Source of the DNA: an uncultured Bacilli bacterium
Lineage (GTDB): Bacteria; Bacillota_I; Bacilli_A; RF39; UBA660
Assembly: GCA_934141535.1 (NCBI GenBank)
Contig: CAKPCH010000006.1
Coordinates: 62,001-126,000 of the forward strand
Length of the DNA stretch: 64,000 bases
Direction of reading: 5' to 3'
The translations under genes and the position numbers were made by a program. Under the pieces are notes generated by a model. The model was not told where the DNA came from, did no database searches, and saw nothing but the letters and a program-made list of their open reading frames with translations. Positions 33,593 to 42,613 of the stretch are shown here, piece by piece; the stretch's first letter is position 1; every line of letters begins with the position of its first letter.

Positions 33593-34222
33593 CTATTTTT
33601 TTACACAAATTTTATAAATAGGCATTCCAATAGAACTAAACTTTTTCTCATATTCAGTTTGTACATTATATTTTAAATCATCTTTATATAAATCTAGACT
33701 TATATCCTCTATTTTATATCCATAATCAGTAAAAGATTTAATAGAATATTCAAATAATTTTCTATTATCTGTTTTCATTATTATTTTTTTCTCATCTTTA
33801 AATATTTTCTCATATCTTTCTAAGAATTTAGCACTTGTTAATCTTCTATTCTCATGTCTATTTTTAGGCCAGGGATCAGAAAAATTTAAATACAAAGTGT
33901 CAATCTCATTTAAAAATATATCTTCTATGTTTGTAGCATCCATTCTTATTAATCTTAAATTAGGAAGATCTACATCCTCTAGTTTTTCGAGTGCTCTAAC
34001 AATAACACTATCATACTTCTCTATTCCTATAAAATTAATATTAGGATACATTTTAGCCATACCTATTATAAAATTACCCTTACCCATACCTATTTCTAGA
34101 TGTATGTTATTATCATTGTTAAATAAACTCTTAAATCTACCTTTATAACTTTCTACATCATTAATAATATATGGATTACTATTTATTATATTTGACGCGC
34201 CCTTTACATTTCTAAGTCTCAT
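33593..34222 (-). CDS. trmB: tRNA (guanine-N7)-methyltransferase
   Basis: TrmB methylates G46 of tRNAs with S-adenosylmethionine. The Rossmann motif EIGMGKGNFI, the acidic residue in GIEKYDSV, NFSDPWPKNRHENRRL (the family signature with catalytic Asp) and the late TEYEKKF are present. 209 residues is standard. It is divergent from the small gene at 34299. Confidence 0.96.
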   Translation of the reverse strand: MRLRNVKGASNIINSNPYIINDVESYKGRFKSLFNNDNNIHLEIGMGKGNFIIGMAKMYPNINFIGIEKYDSVIVRALEKLEDVDLPNLRLIRMDATNIEDIFLNEIDTLYLNFSDPWPKNRHENRRLTSAKFLERYEKIFKDEKKIIMKTDNRKLFEYSIKSFTDYGYKIEDISLDLYKDDLKYNVQTEYEKKFSSIGMPIYKICVKK

Positions 34223-34298
34223 TTTATCACCGACTTAATTATATCATATTTTGTAAATATATAAAATATAGAGCATATAATTTTTTAGGAGGTAATTC

Positions 34299-34568
34299 AT
34301 GAAAGATAAAAGAAATTGTGGTGCAAATTATCCTATATATCAGCCACCTATGATGCCATTTATTGGCATGCCAAATCCTTATCAAATGGGATATAATCAA
34401 GGATATACTACAAATAGTATAAGTTCAAACACATTAGAACAACAACTTAACAATCTAGAACAACAAGTTAATAATTTAGAATCTAGAGTAACAAGATTAG
34501 AAAACATGAATAATATTAATACAAACAATAATAATAAATATAATAATTCTAATTATTATATGGTATAA
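34299..34568 (+). CDS. Small Pro/Tyr/Asn-rich protein, possibly spore-associated
   Basis: 89 residues: a Pro/Tyr/Met-rich first half (YPIYQPPMMPFIGMPNPYQM), a coiled-coil heptad stretch (LEQQLNNLEQQVNNLESRVTRLE) and an Asn/Tyr-rich end. There is no signal or membrane helix. The composition recalls small coat proteins and the next gene is sspI, so a spore role is a guess. AGGAGG precedes the ATG and an intrinsic terminator follows. Confidence 0.72.
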   Translation: MKDKRNCGANYPIYQPPMMPFIGMPNPYQMGYNQGYTTNSISSNTLEQQLNNLEQQVNNLESRVTRLENMNNINTNNNNKYNNSNYYMV

Positions 34569-34590
34569 AAACTAGTTATCTAGTTTTTTT
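34567..34590 (+). terminator. Intrinsic terminator after the 34299-34568 gene
   Basis: AAAAACTAG-TTAT-CTAGTTTTTTT. Confidence 0.85.
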
Positions 34591-34619
34591 GTATATATTT
34601 TTTTATATTACTCATTATA
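34591..34619 (+). promoter_or_regulatory. Possible sigma-G-type promoter of sspI
   Basis: GTATA (34591-34595), 17-base spacer, CATTATA (34613-34619) fit the forespore pattern gHATR / CATnnTA. The predicted transcript start is within the ribosome-binding site region, so the leader would be very short. Confidence 0.45.
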
Positions 34620-34637
34620 AAATAGAAAGGAGAATCC

Positions 34638-34841
34638 ATGAATATAGATATTAGAGAAAGTATTAAAAATAATTTTAAAAATAGTTCAACTAAAGAAATT
34701 AAAGAATCAATAACAGAATCATTAAAAGATAAAGAGGAAATAACTCTACCTGGACTAGGAGTATTCTTTGAAATATTATGGGAATATTCAAATGATTCTG
34801 AAAAAGAAAAAATATTAGAATCACTAAAAAAAGGACTTTAA
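34638..34841 (+). CDS. sspI: Small acid-soluble spore protein SspI
   Basis: The 67-residue protein carries the SspI signature LPGLGVFFEILWEYSNDSEK, preceded by a polar helical start (MNIDIRESIKNNFKNSST). B. subtilis SspI is 71 residues with the matching LPGLGVLFEVIW core, recalled from memory. SspI is a minor forespore-specific protein. AAAGGAG precedes the ATG and a terminator follows directly. This is the clearest sign that the organism makes endospores or descends from spore-formers. Confidence 0.88.
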   Translation: MNIDIRESIKNNFKNSSTKEIKESITESLKDKEEITLPGLGVFFEILWEYSNDSEKEKILESLKKGL

Positions 34842-34854
34842 TGTCCTTTTTTTT
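34826..34854 (+). terminator. Intrinsic terminator after sspI
   Basis: AAAAGGAC-TTTAAT-GTCCTTTTTTTT overlapping the stop codon. Confidence 0.88.
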
Positions 34855-34870
34855 GTTTAATATTATTAAA

Positions 34871-35497
34871 TTATTGAGCAGAACTATAATCTAATTTAAT
34901 ACTACCGAAATCAACTTTAACATCTCCATCAACGTCAGTAGATCCACCATAAGTTATAGTTAATACTACGTTTTCAGTTCCGCTAGTTTTAGCTAATTTA
35001 TGAGTAGTTGTTACACTCTTAGTAGCAGTTAAGTTAGCTAATTCAGTGTCATCACCGATAGATGCTTTTAAAGTGATATTAGCACATGCAGTATCCATTA
35101 ATTCTTTAGTAACAGCATTAGCTCCTGTAGTAGCTACAGCAGTACATTTAGCAGCAGCTGGTGTAAATGTTACAGTTTTTAAATATGCATCATATGATCC
35201 AGTGTTATTTACTGGTATAGTGTAAGTAACTGTATCACCAGGTTTAGATAATTGAGCTGTAATACCAGCTATAGTCATAAGGCCATCAGCACCAGCACTT
35301 AGTGTAACTTCTCCTTTTCCTGTTGGGTTTACTGTTCCAGCACCAAATGCAATTTTAAAGCTTGCTTTGTCTGGAGTTACAGTTGCGCTTGAGTTGATAG
35401 TTAAAGTACTAGAGAATGCGGCAAAACCAATACTTAATCCTAATACTGAAACAACTAATGCAACTAAAGCTATAGTTTTTCCATTTGTGTTTTTCAT
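34871..35497 (-). CDS. TasA/camelysin-like secreted surface protein
   Basis: The N-terminus (TIALVALVVSVLGLSIGFAAF then SSTLTINSSATVTPD) is a signal peptide of the SipW-processed TasA/CalY type, with the usual KPGDTVTYTIPVNNTGSYDAYL beta block. 208 residues, Ala/Thr/Gly-rich, with visibly higher G+C and a more even codon choice than the neighbours, as in strongly expressed genes. It is a paralogue of the N-terminal half of the protein at 60273-61511 but lacks its C-terminal domain. Such proteins form extracellular fibres or coats. No SipW gene is in the window. Confidence 0.82.
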   Translation of the reverse strand: MKNTNGKTIALVALVVSVLGLSIGFAAFSSTLTINSSATVTPDKASFKIAFGAGTVNPTGKGEVTLSAGADGLMTIAGITAQLSKPGDTVTYTIPVNNTGSYDAYLKTVTFTPAAAKCTAVATTGANAVTKELMDTACANITLKASIGDDTELANLTATKSVTTTHKLAKTSGTENVVLTITYGGSTDVDGDVKVDFGSIKLDYSSAQ

Positions 35498-35525
35498 ATT
35501 ATTCCTCCTCTATTTTTAAAACACG

Positions 35526-35537
35526 GTATGTACATAC
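35526..35537. promoter_or_regulatory. Palindrome at the transcription start of the TasA-like gene
   Basis: GTATGTACATAC, a perfect 12-base palindrome placed just after the -10 box. It could be a repressor operator. Confidence 0.4.
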
Positions 35538-35541
35538 ATAA

Positions 35542-35569
35542 ATTATATTATACGTTCTGTATGTTACAA
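35542..35569 (-). promoter_or_regulatory. Promoter of the TasA-like gene
   Basis: TTGTAA (35564-35569), 16-base spacer, TATAAT (35542-35547); an overlapping second TATAAT lies upstream. Confidence 0.6.
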
Positions 35570-35641
35570 ATTAATTATATCATATGTAAAAAAAAAAGCA
35601 ATATGTTTTTGACATTTTTTTTAAAATTTTAAAAAAAGAAA

Positions 35642-35670
35642 AAGCACTTATCAAATAAATGCCTTTATTT
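35642..35670 (-). terminator. Intrinsic terminator after glyS
   Basis: AAGGCATTTAT-TTG-ATAAGTGCTTTTT (stem with G:U pairs and a T-run). Confidence 0.65.
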
Positions 35671-35672
35671 TA

Positions 35673-37046
<1,374 letters not shown>

Positions 37047-37047
37047 A

Positions 37048-37815
37048 TTAAAATCCCTCCATCTTTAACTGTTTAACTTTTTTATTCTTATAAGATTCAT
37101 TATAATTATTTATAATAGGAGTTAATAACTCTTCTATTACTTTATCTCCTAATATAAATTTTACATTACCACACTTAATATATCTATACTTTTCTATATA
37201 TACCTTACAAAAAGAATTATAAATATTTTCAGTTTCTATATAAGCAGGCATTCCTTCTTTAATAAACTTTTCATATAAAAGATTCTTTAAAAATTCACTT
37301 TCATATTCATCTATAATACCTAATTTTGAATGAACATCTAAATATATAATATTATTATCTTTATTATATCTACTACCATTATTATTAGTATTTATAAAAT
37401 ATTCATTTATATTTTCATTTTCTTTTATAAATAAATCTCTACAAACTTGATATTTCTTCGTTAACATATCTATTATTGACATATTATAGTCATCAGATAA
37501 TATTTGAATAGAAAGTTCTCTTTTATTTAATCCTTTTACTAAAACAAATAAATCATTATAATAAGGTAGAATCGTATTAGAAATACTATTTATTGTACTA
37601 TAATAACAAAAATGTTCTATTATACTTAATATTTGTTCATCATTCGATTTATATTTTAAATAATCTGTAAATTTATTAGTTAATTTACTAATATTACTAT
37701 CATCTATTAATGTCTTATCTTTTTTTACTTTAACTCTATAATTATTATCATAATAATTTATTATTATTTGTTTATAATTATTAGCATTCAAATATCTTTT
37801 ACCATCTATAAACAT
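37048..37815 (-). CDS. Protein of unknown function in the glyS operon
   Basis: 255 residues, soluble, Asn/Tyr/Ile-rich, mostly helical in appearance (FTDYLKYKSNDEQILSIIEH; LSIQILSDDYNMSIIDML). The position next to glyS is where recO often sits, but I see no RecO features. It lies between the leader and glyS, so it should respond to glycine or tRNA-Gly supply if the leader works. AGGAGG precedes the ATG. Confidence 0.78.
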   Translation of the reverse strand: MFIDGKRYLNANNYKQIIINYYDNNYRVKVKKDKTLIDDSNISKLTNKFTDYLKYKSNDEQILSIIEHFCYYSTINSISNTILPYYNDLFVLVKGLNKRELSIQILSDDYNMSIIDMLTKKYQVCRDLFIKENENINEYFINTNNNGSRYNKDNNIIYLDVHSKLGIIDEYESEFLKNLLYEKFIKEGMPAYIETENIYNSFCKVYIEKYRYIKCGNVKFILGDKVIEELLTPIINNYNESYKNKKVKQLKMEGF

Positions 37816-37834
37816 ATTTTTATTTCCTCCTAAT

Positions 37835-37958
37835 AAAAAAACTTCTAGATATGTAAGGGCCTAATATAGACGGTTCCACCTTACTTATTCTAGAAGAATA
37901 TCTTTTCTTTATAGTGCTACAGGTTTCCAAGCCCTTCATCGCATTTAATAATTAACAT
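37835..37958 (-). promoter_or_regulatory. T-box-like leader of the glyS operon, unusually short
   Basis: On the minus strand AAGGTGGAACCG is a T-box core with variable base A, matching the U discriminator expected for tRNA-Gly. It lies inside an outer stem CTTCTAGA/TCTAGAAG followed by seven T (terminator). The 5' part has GCGATGAAGGGC, resembling the base of stem I, but only about 77 bases separate the predicted start from the T-box. I do not find the AG bulge or the GGUGG-type distal loop seen in the Tyr and Leu leaders. GGC in GAAGGGC could be the Gly specifier. Confidence 0.7.
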
Positions 37959-37964
37959 TAATGT

Positions 37965-37993
37965 ATTATAGAATAATAAAATTGTTTTGTCAA
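37965..37993 (-). promoter_or_regulatory. SigA promoter of the glyS operon
   Basis: Perfect TTGACA (37988-37993), 17-base spacer, perfect TATAAT (37965-37970). Confidence 0.8.
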
Positions 37994-37997
37994 TATA

Positions 37998-38195
37998 TTA
38001 TTGGCAAATTGCTTCCCCTGGTTTTGATCCTTCAACATAAGTTTTATTTTGTAATTCACATCCTGATTTTGTTATAGCATCTTGTAAATATCCACCTAGT
38101 AATTTAACAAGACTAACTACAATTACACTTATAACTGCTATTATAAGTAAATATTCAACTAATGCTTGACCTTTATTATTTAACTTTTTATTCAT
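37998..38195 (-). CDS. Flp/Fap-type pilin
   Basis: 65 residues: NNKGQALVEYLLIIAVISVI is the Flp-type processing site (G-Q/A with Glu at +5 region) followed by the pilin helix, then a short Cys-containing end (SGCELQNKTYVEGSKPGEAICQ represented by two Cys). Flp pilins are processed by a TadV/CpaA-type peptidase and assembled by Tad machinery. No tad genes are in the window. It has its own promoter (TTGACA-17-TAAAAT) and GGAGG. Confidence 0.85.
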   Translation of the reverse strand: MNKKLNNKGQALVEYLLIIAVISVIVVSLVKLLGGYLQDAITKSGCELQNKTYVEGSKPGEAICQ

Positions 38196-38219
38196 AAATA
38201 AACCTCCAGTACTATAATA

Positions 38220-38248
38220 ATTTTATTACTTTTTTGTTTTTTTGTCAA
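38220..38248 (-). promoter_or_regulatory. SigA-type promoter of the Flp pilin gene
   Basis: TTGACA (38243-38248), 17-base spacer, TAAAAT (38220-38225). Confidence 0.7.
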
Positions 38249-38279
38249 TATCATGGTATACTTATTTTAGGTGATATTA

Positions 38280-38594
38280 ATGCATATAAAGATTAATAAT
38301 GAAACCATTTATGTAAAAGAGTGTGATACATTCTTTAAAAGATTAAAAGGTCTTATGTTTAAAAAAAATATAAATGAAAATCTATGTTTTAAAAAGTGCA
38401 ATAGTATTCATACATTCTTTATGTTTGATAATATTGATGTTGTTATGACTGATAAGAATTTTAATATCTTATATATTTATAAAAATTTAAAGCATTCTAA
38501 AATAATATTACCTAAACGACATGTATATTATACATTTGAGTTTCCTAAAGAAAAATTTAATTTTAAAAAAAGCGAAAAAATAAAAGTTATTTAA
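38280..38594 (+). CDS. DUF192 family protein
   Basis: 104 residues with the DUF192 pattern: a short beta start, FFKRLKGLMFKKN (the RxxGLM motif), then CNSIHTFFMFDNIDVVMTD and LPKRHVYYTFEFP. Here no signal peptide is present, so it is likely cytosolic. I start at 38280 after AGGTGAT. Convergent with the FAD oxidoreductase gene, overlapping by 4 bases. Family function is unknown. Confidence 0.83.
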   Translation: MHIKINNETIYVKECDTFFKRLKGLMFKKNINENLCFKKCNSIHTFFMFDNIDVVMTDKNFNILYIYKNLKHSKIILPKRHVYYTFEFPKEKFNFKKSEKIKVI

Positions 38595-38608
38595 CTTTTA
38601 TTTTTTTT
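38574..38608. terminator. Bidirectional terminator between the DUF192 and FAD oxidoreductase genes
   Basis: AATAAAAGTTA and TAACTTTTATT with A- and T-runs outside, over both stop codons. Confidence 0.8.
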
Positions 38609-40042
38609 AGTTAATATTCTAGCCATTTTAACTCCAGCACATGATGCCATCATAAGACCTGTAGTAAGTCCTCCACCATCACCTATTGAATATAAGCCTT
38701 CTATATTTGTCATAAAATTCTCATCTAGAACTACTTCATTACTATAAAATTTAATTTCTGGTCCATAAAGTAAATTGTCTGGATTAGCAAACCCTTCTAC
38801 TACTTTATCAACATCACTTATAAAATGTAATATATCAGTCATAGTTCTATAGCCTAATCCATAAGTTAAATCTCCTGCTGTGGCACATTCTAATGTTGGA
38901 ACTACTGAATTATTTTTTAAATCTTCTTCCCAAGTTCTTCTTCCTCTATAAATATCACCTAATCTTTGTACCATTATAGTATTGCCACCTAAACGATTTA
39001 GGTTTTGTGCTACATTTTCTCCATATTCTATTGGTTTATCAAATGGATATGTAAAATGATGAGAAACTAAGATTGCTAAATTAGTATTAGTACTTTTTTT
39101 ATCTTTATATGAATGGCCATTTACAAGAGTTAAGCCATTATCATACACTTCTGCTGATACAAATCCACTTGGATTTTGACAAAAAGTTCTAACTTTATCT
39201 CTATATGGATAAGGACGCCCTATAAACTTTCCTTCATACATATAAAGATTTATTTTTTCCATTACTGAATCTGGTAATTCATAACGAATACCTATATCTA
39301 CACTACCTATTTTAGTATTTATATTATGTTTAATACAAATATCACTAAGCCAAGAAGCACCCTTTCTACCAACAGCAAGTACAACAGAATCAGATAATAT
39401 TTCTTCATCTTTATTTTCTCTTATTTTATGTATTTTAACACCTTTTATTTTATTAGATTTAATAATAATATCTGTTACTTCAGTTTCAAACATCATATTA
39501 ATTTTATGTTCTTGTAAATATTTTTCTAACTTAGTATATAATTCATGAGCTTTTTCTGTACCTAAATGTCTTATAGGATAAGAAACTAAATTAAGATTAT
39601 TTTTACTAGCTTTATTTTGTAATTTTTTAATCTCATCCATATGATCAATTCCATGTAATTTAGGATCTGCTCCAAATTTTAAATAAACATTATCAGTATA
39701 AGTTAAAAGATCATAAATCTCTTCTTCACTCATATATTTTTTAAAATATCCCCCATCATTACCACCTAAATAAATTTCTCCATTTTTATCTCTACTAGAT
39801 AAGTGATAAGAGTTTAATTTTCCATCAGAAAATGCACCTGCTCCACTAAAACCACAAGTAATATTACAAAATGGTTTGCAATTTAAACATTTACCTGCTT
39901 TTTTTATTGGACAAACTCTTTTTTCTACTGGTTTTCCTTGATCAATTAATAAAACATTTTTATAGTTATTAAGTTGTATTAACTCATAAGCTAAAAATAC
40001 TGCACTTGGTCCCATACCAACAACTACTAAATCATACTTCAT
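38591..40042 (-). CDS. FAD-dependent oxidoreductase (COG2509-type)
   Basis: The N-terminal dinucleotide-binding fold (YDLVVVGMGPSAVFLAYEL) is followed by a Cys-rich insert (KAGKCLNCKPFCNITCGF) and the signature GAGAFSDGKL. Later come VLAVGRKGASWL and the C-terminal FAD motif GLYSIGDGGGLTTGLMMASCAG. This is the family of uncharacterised FAD dehydrogenases related to the HI0933/GidA fold. The Cys cluster might hold a metal or a redox disulfide. I start at 40042 (MKYDLVV, 483 residues) after AGTAGGTATAAT; a longer frame to 40084 lacks a ribosome-binding site. Confidence 0.88.
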   Translation of the reverse strand: MKYDLVVVGMGPSAVFLAYELIQLNNYKNVLLIDQGKPVEKRVCPIKKAGKCLNCKPFCNITCGFSGAGAFSDGKLNSYHLSSRDKNGEIYLGGNDGGYFKKYMSEEEIYDLLTYTDNVYLKFGADPKLHGIDHMDEIKKLQNKASKNNLNLVSYPIRHLGTEKAHELYTKLEKYLQEHKINMMFETEVTDIIIKSNKIKGVKIHKIRENKDEEILSDSVVLAVGRKGASWLSDICIKHNINTKIGSVDIGIRYELPDSVMEKINLYMYEGKFIGRPYPYRDKVRTFCQNPSGFVSAEVYDNGLTLVNGHSYKDKKSTNTNLAILVSHHFTYPFDKPIEYGENVAQNLNRLGGNTIMVQRLGDIYRGRRTWEEDLKNNSVVPTLECATAGDLTYGLGYRTMTDILHFISDVDKVVEGFANPDNLLYGPEIKFYSNEVVLDENFMTNIEGLYSIGDGGGLTTGLMMASCAGVKMARILTKKNKS

Positions 40043-40082
40043 ATTATACCTACTTTCTATTACAAATTCATTATAACATGTC

Positions 40083-40112
40083 AAAAAAAATAAGTAAATG
40101 AATACTTATATT
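40083..40112 (-). terminator. Intrinsic terminator after ftsX
   Basis: ATAAGTAT-TCATTT-ACTTAT followed by eight T. Confidence 0.75.
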
Positions 40113-41011
40113 TTTAAATATTTTCTTACTGCTTTAGCACTTCCTAGCATACCTACTATCATACCAATACCTAAAAGTACTAATGAATCGTAATATATAA
40201 ATGGTGTAGGTTCTACTAGCTTAATAAACTGTGTAAATAACTGTCCACCAAAGTGATCATAAACAGCAGTATATCCATATATTGTTAATAATATTGGTAT
40301 TACTGATCCTAGCATACCTAAGAATAATCCTTCAAATATAAATGGTAATTTAATATTAATATTACTAGCACCTACTAATCTCATTATTTCTATTTCTCTT
40401 TTTCTTGACATTATAGTTATCTTAATAGTATTAGTTATAAGGAAAGCAGTTACTATAATGAGTGCTACTACAGCAATTATTGTTGCTGTTCTAACTATAT
40501 CAAAAACTGATACTAATTGTTCTACCATTCCTTCACCATATTTAACTATTTCAACATGATCTATTTTTTTTATTTCATCTGCTGTTTTACTTATTAAATT
40601 TATATCTGTTACCTTTACTTGATAAGTATCTTGTATTGGACTATCTTCTCTTGTATATTTTGACATTATACCTTTTAAAGTATCAGATGAATCCATCATT
40701 TCTTTTGATATATCCATTTTATCTCTAAATACAACATTAGAAGCTTCAACATTATCAAGAGCTATAATTTTATCATATACTTTAGTTATATCTTCTTGTG
40801 TTATATCAAGATCTAAGAAAGCAACTATTGTTACATCTTTCTCTACTATTTGAGTAAAATTATTTACGTTAAATGATAATATTATAGATACAGCAACTAC
40901 TATTAATGTAATAGTTATACAAGAGATAGATGCTATAGAAAGAGAAAAGTTTCTAAATACACTTTTAAAAGAATCTCTTATACTTCTTCCAAGTATTCTA
41001 AATGCCTTCAT
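40106..41011 (-). CDS. ftsX: Cell division protein FtsX
   Basis: FtsX is the membrane half of the FtsEX ABC-type complex that activates peptidoglycan hydrolases. 301 residues: membrane helix near the N-terminus (LSIASISCITITLIVVAVSI), an extracellular domain of about 130 residues, then three helices including the conserved KREIEIMRLVGASN loop. It overlaps ftsE by 14 bases. The partner hydrolase (PcsB/CwlO type) is not in the window. Confidence 0.95.
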   Translation of the reverse strand: MKAFRILGRSIRDSFKSVFRNFSLSIASISCITITLIVVAVSIILSFNVNNFTQIVEKDVTIVAFLDLDITQEDITKVYDKIIALDNVEASNVVFRDKMDISKEMMDSSDTLKGIMSKYTREDSPIQDTYQVKVTDINLISKTADEIKKIDHVEIVKYGEGMVEQLVSVFDIVRTATIIAVVALIIVTAFLITNTIKITIMSRKREIEIMRLVGASNINIKLPFIFEGLFLGMLGSVIPILLTIYGYTAVYDHFGGQLFTQFIKLVEPTPFIYYDSLVLLGIGMIVGMLGSAKAVRKYLKI

Positions 41012-41693
41012 TTACATATTCTCCTTCCTTATAATCTTTAACTATTCTACCTTCATCAAGTAACACAACACGTTTCTTTAATTTATTTACTATATCTATA
41101 TCATGAGTTACCATTATTATAGTTGTACCAAGTTCATTTATTGCCTCTAATACTTCCATAATCTCTAAACTAGTTTTGGGATCCAAGTTTCCTGTAGGTT
41201 CATCGCAGATAAGTATTTTAGGACCATTTACAATAGCACGTGCTATAGCAACCCTTTGTTGTTCTCCACCTGATAAATGATTTGGATATTGCTTTGCTTT
41301 ATTTTTTAATCCAACTAAATCAAGTACTTTCATTACTTTTGGATGTATTTCTTCTTTAGGAAGTCCTAATACTTCAAGTGCAAAAGCAACATTCTCATAT
41401 GCAGTATCATTTGGTAATAATTGGTAATTTTGAAATACTACTCCTATTTTTCTTCTTAATTTATAAACTTTTCTATTTTTTATTTTACCTACATCAAGTC
41501 CACCTACTAAAATTTTACCACTAGTAGGTTTTTCTTCTCTATAAAGCATTTTAATTAATGTACTTTTTCCACATCCTGTAGAACCTATTATAAATACAAA
41601 TTCACCTTTCTTTATAGTTAAATCTAAATCATAAATAGCAGTTGTTCCTGTTTTATATGTCTTTTTAACATTTCTTATTCTTATTAAATCCAT
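40998..41693 (-). CDS. ftsE: Cell division ATP-binding protein FtsE
   Basis: ABC ATPase with Walker A GSTGCGKST, Q-loop in VFQNYQLLPN, signature LSGGEQQRVAIARAI, Walker B ILICDEPTGNLD and H-loop VTHD. The VFQNYQLL variant and partner ftsX identify FtsE. 231 residues. Third in the operon prfB-yitT-ftsE-ftsX. Confidence 0.96.
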   Translation of the reverse strand: MDLIRIRNVKKTYKTGTTAIYDLDLTIKKGEFVFIIGSTGCGKSTLIKMLYREEKPTSGKILVGGLDVGKIKNRKVYKLRRKIGVVFQNYQLLPNDTAYENVAFALEVLGLPKEEIHPKVMKVLDLVGLKNKAKQYPNHLSGGEQQRVAIARAIVNGPKILICDEPTGNLDPKTSLEIMEVLEAINELGTTIIMVTHDIDIVNKLKKRVVLLDEGRIVKDYKEGEYVNEGI

Positions 41694-41701
41694 AATTCCT
41701 C

Positions 41702-42613
41702 CTACTCAATTCCCGTTGATTGATAAACATCATTTATTAATATAATAGCATCTTTATCTATTTTTAAAATTGCTTCTTTTGCTAAAAAATATTGTTTAGT
41801 TGGTATAACACACATTATAACTTTTTTTCTATCTCCTGTGTATCCACCTCTTCCTTCAAGAACAGTTACACCTCTTTTAAGTTCATTCATAAGTAAACCC
41901 TTAATTGATGTTTCATGCTCTGTAATAATATAAAAAGACTTGCAACTAGATAAACCAAGTAAAAATTTATCATTTAATACACTTATTATATATATAACTA
42001 TTATTGAATACATTACATTTTCCCAAGCATAAAATCCATTATTGGAAGATATAAAGAATCCTGAACTTATTATTATTAAAGTGTTTATAATCCTCATAGA
42101 ATTTCCAATTGATATTTTAAAATATTTTGATAGTAACTGATATATTACATCACTTCCACCTGTTGAAAAGCCATATTTAAAAGTTAATCCAGATCCTATC
42201 CCAGCTAATATAGCGCCAAACAAACTTATAAGTAACATATTATTAACATCAAACGCTATAATACTTGCCATATTTCTTGTTAAATATACAAATATAGGAT
42301 ATAAAATTGAACCTACTATAGAATTCTTTGTAGTTTCCTTACCTAAAAATAGAAAGCTTATTATAAGTAAAAATATATAACTATATGTTATAAATTTAGT
42401 AGTTGATAAACCTGTAACATTTTTGACTATTATAGAAACACCTGACATTCCACCTGTTACAAGATTATTGGGTGCAAAGAAAACATTAAATGAAAATGCT
42501 AGTAAGAAACACCCAACTGCTAAAAAGAAATATCTTTTTACTCTTTCTTCTTTTATAATACTTTTTAGTATATCAGAACTTATATCCTTTTCTTTATTAT
42601 TAAAAAACAACAT
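41702..42613 (-). CDS. YitT-family membrane protein
   Basis: About six membrane helices with the family blocks GCFLLAFSFNVFFAPNNLVTGG, recognisable as NVFFAPNNLVTGGMSG, and KYGFSTGGSDVI, followed by a C-terminal DUF2179 domain (GVTVLEGRGGYTGDRKKVIMCV). 303 residues is normal. Function is not established. Its ATG shares one base with the prfB stop (TAATG). A YitT relative also neighbours prfB in B. subtilis. Confidence 0.92.
   Translation of the reverse strand: MLFFNNKEKDISSDILKSIIKEERVKRYFFLAVGCFLLAFSFNVFFAPNNLVTGGMSGVSIIVKNVTGLSTTKFITYSYIFLLIISFLFLGKETTKNSIVGSILYPIFVYLTRNMASIIAFDVNNMLLISLFGAILAGIGSGLTFKYGFSTGGSDVIYQLLSKYFKISIGNSMRIINTLIIISSGFFISSNNGFYAWENVMYSIIVIYIISVLNDKFLLGLSSCKSFYIITEHETSIKGLLMNELKRGVTVLEGRGGYTGDRKKVIMCVIPTKQYFLAKEAILKIDKDAIILINDVYQSTGIE

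Noticed and set aside
37048..37815. RecO
   Set aside because: Position beside glyS fits, but no OB-fold or zinc motif of RecO is visible.
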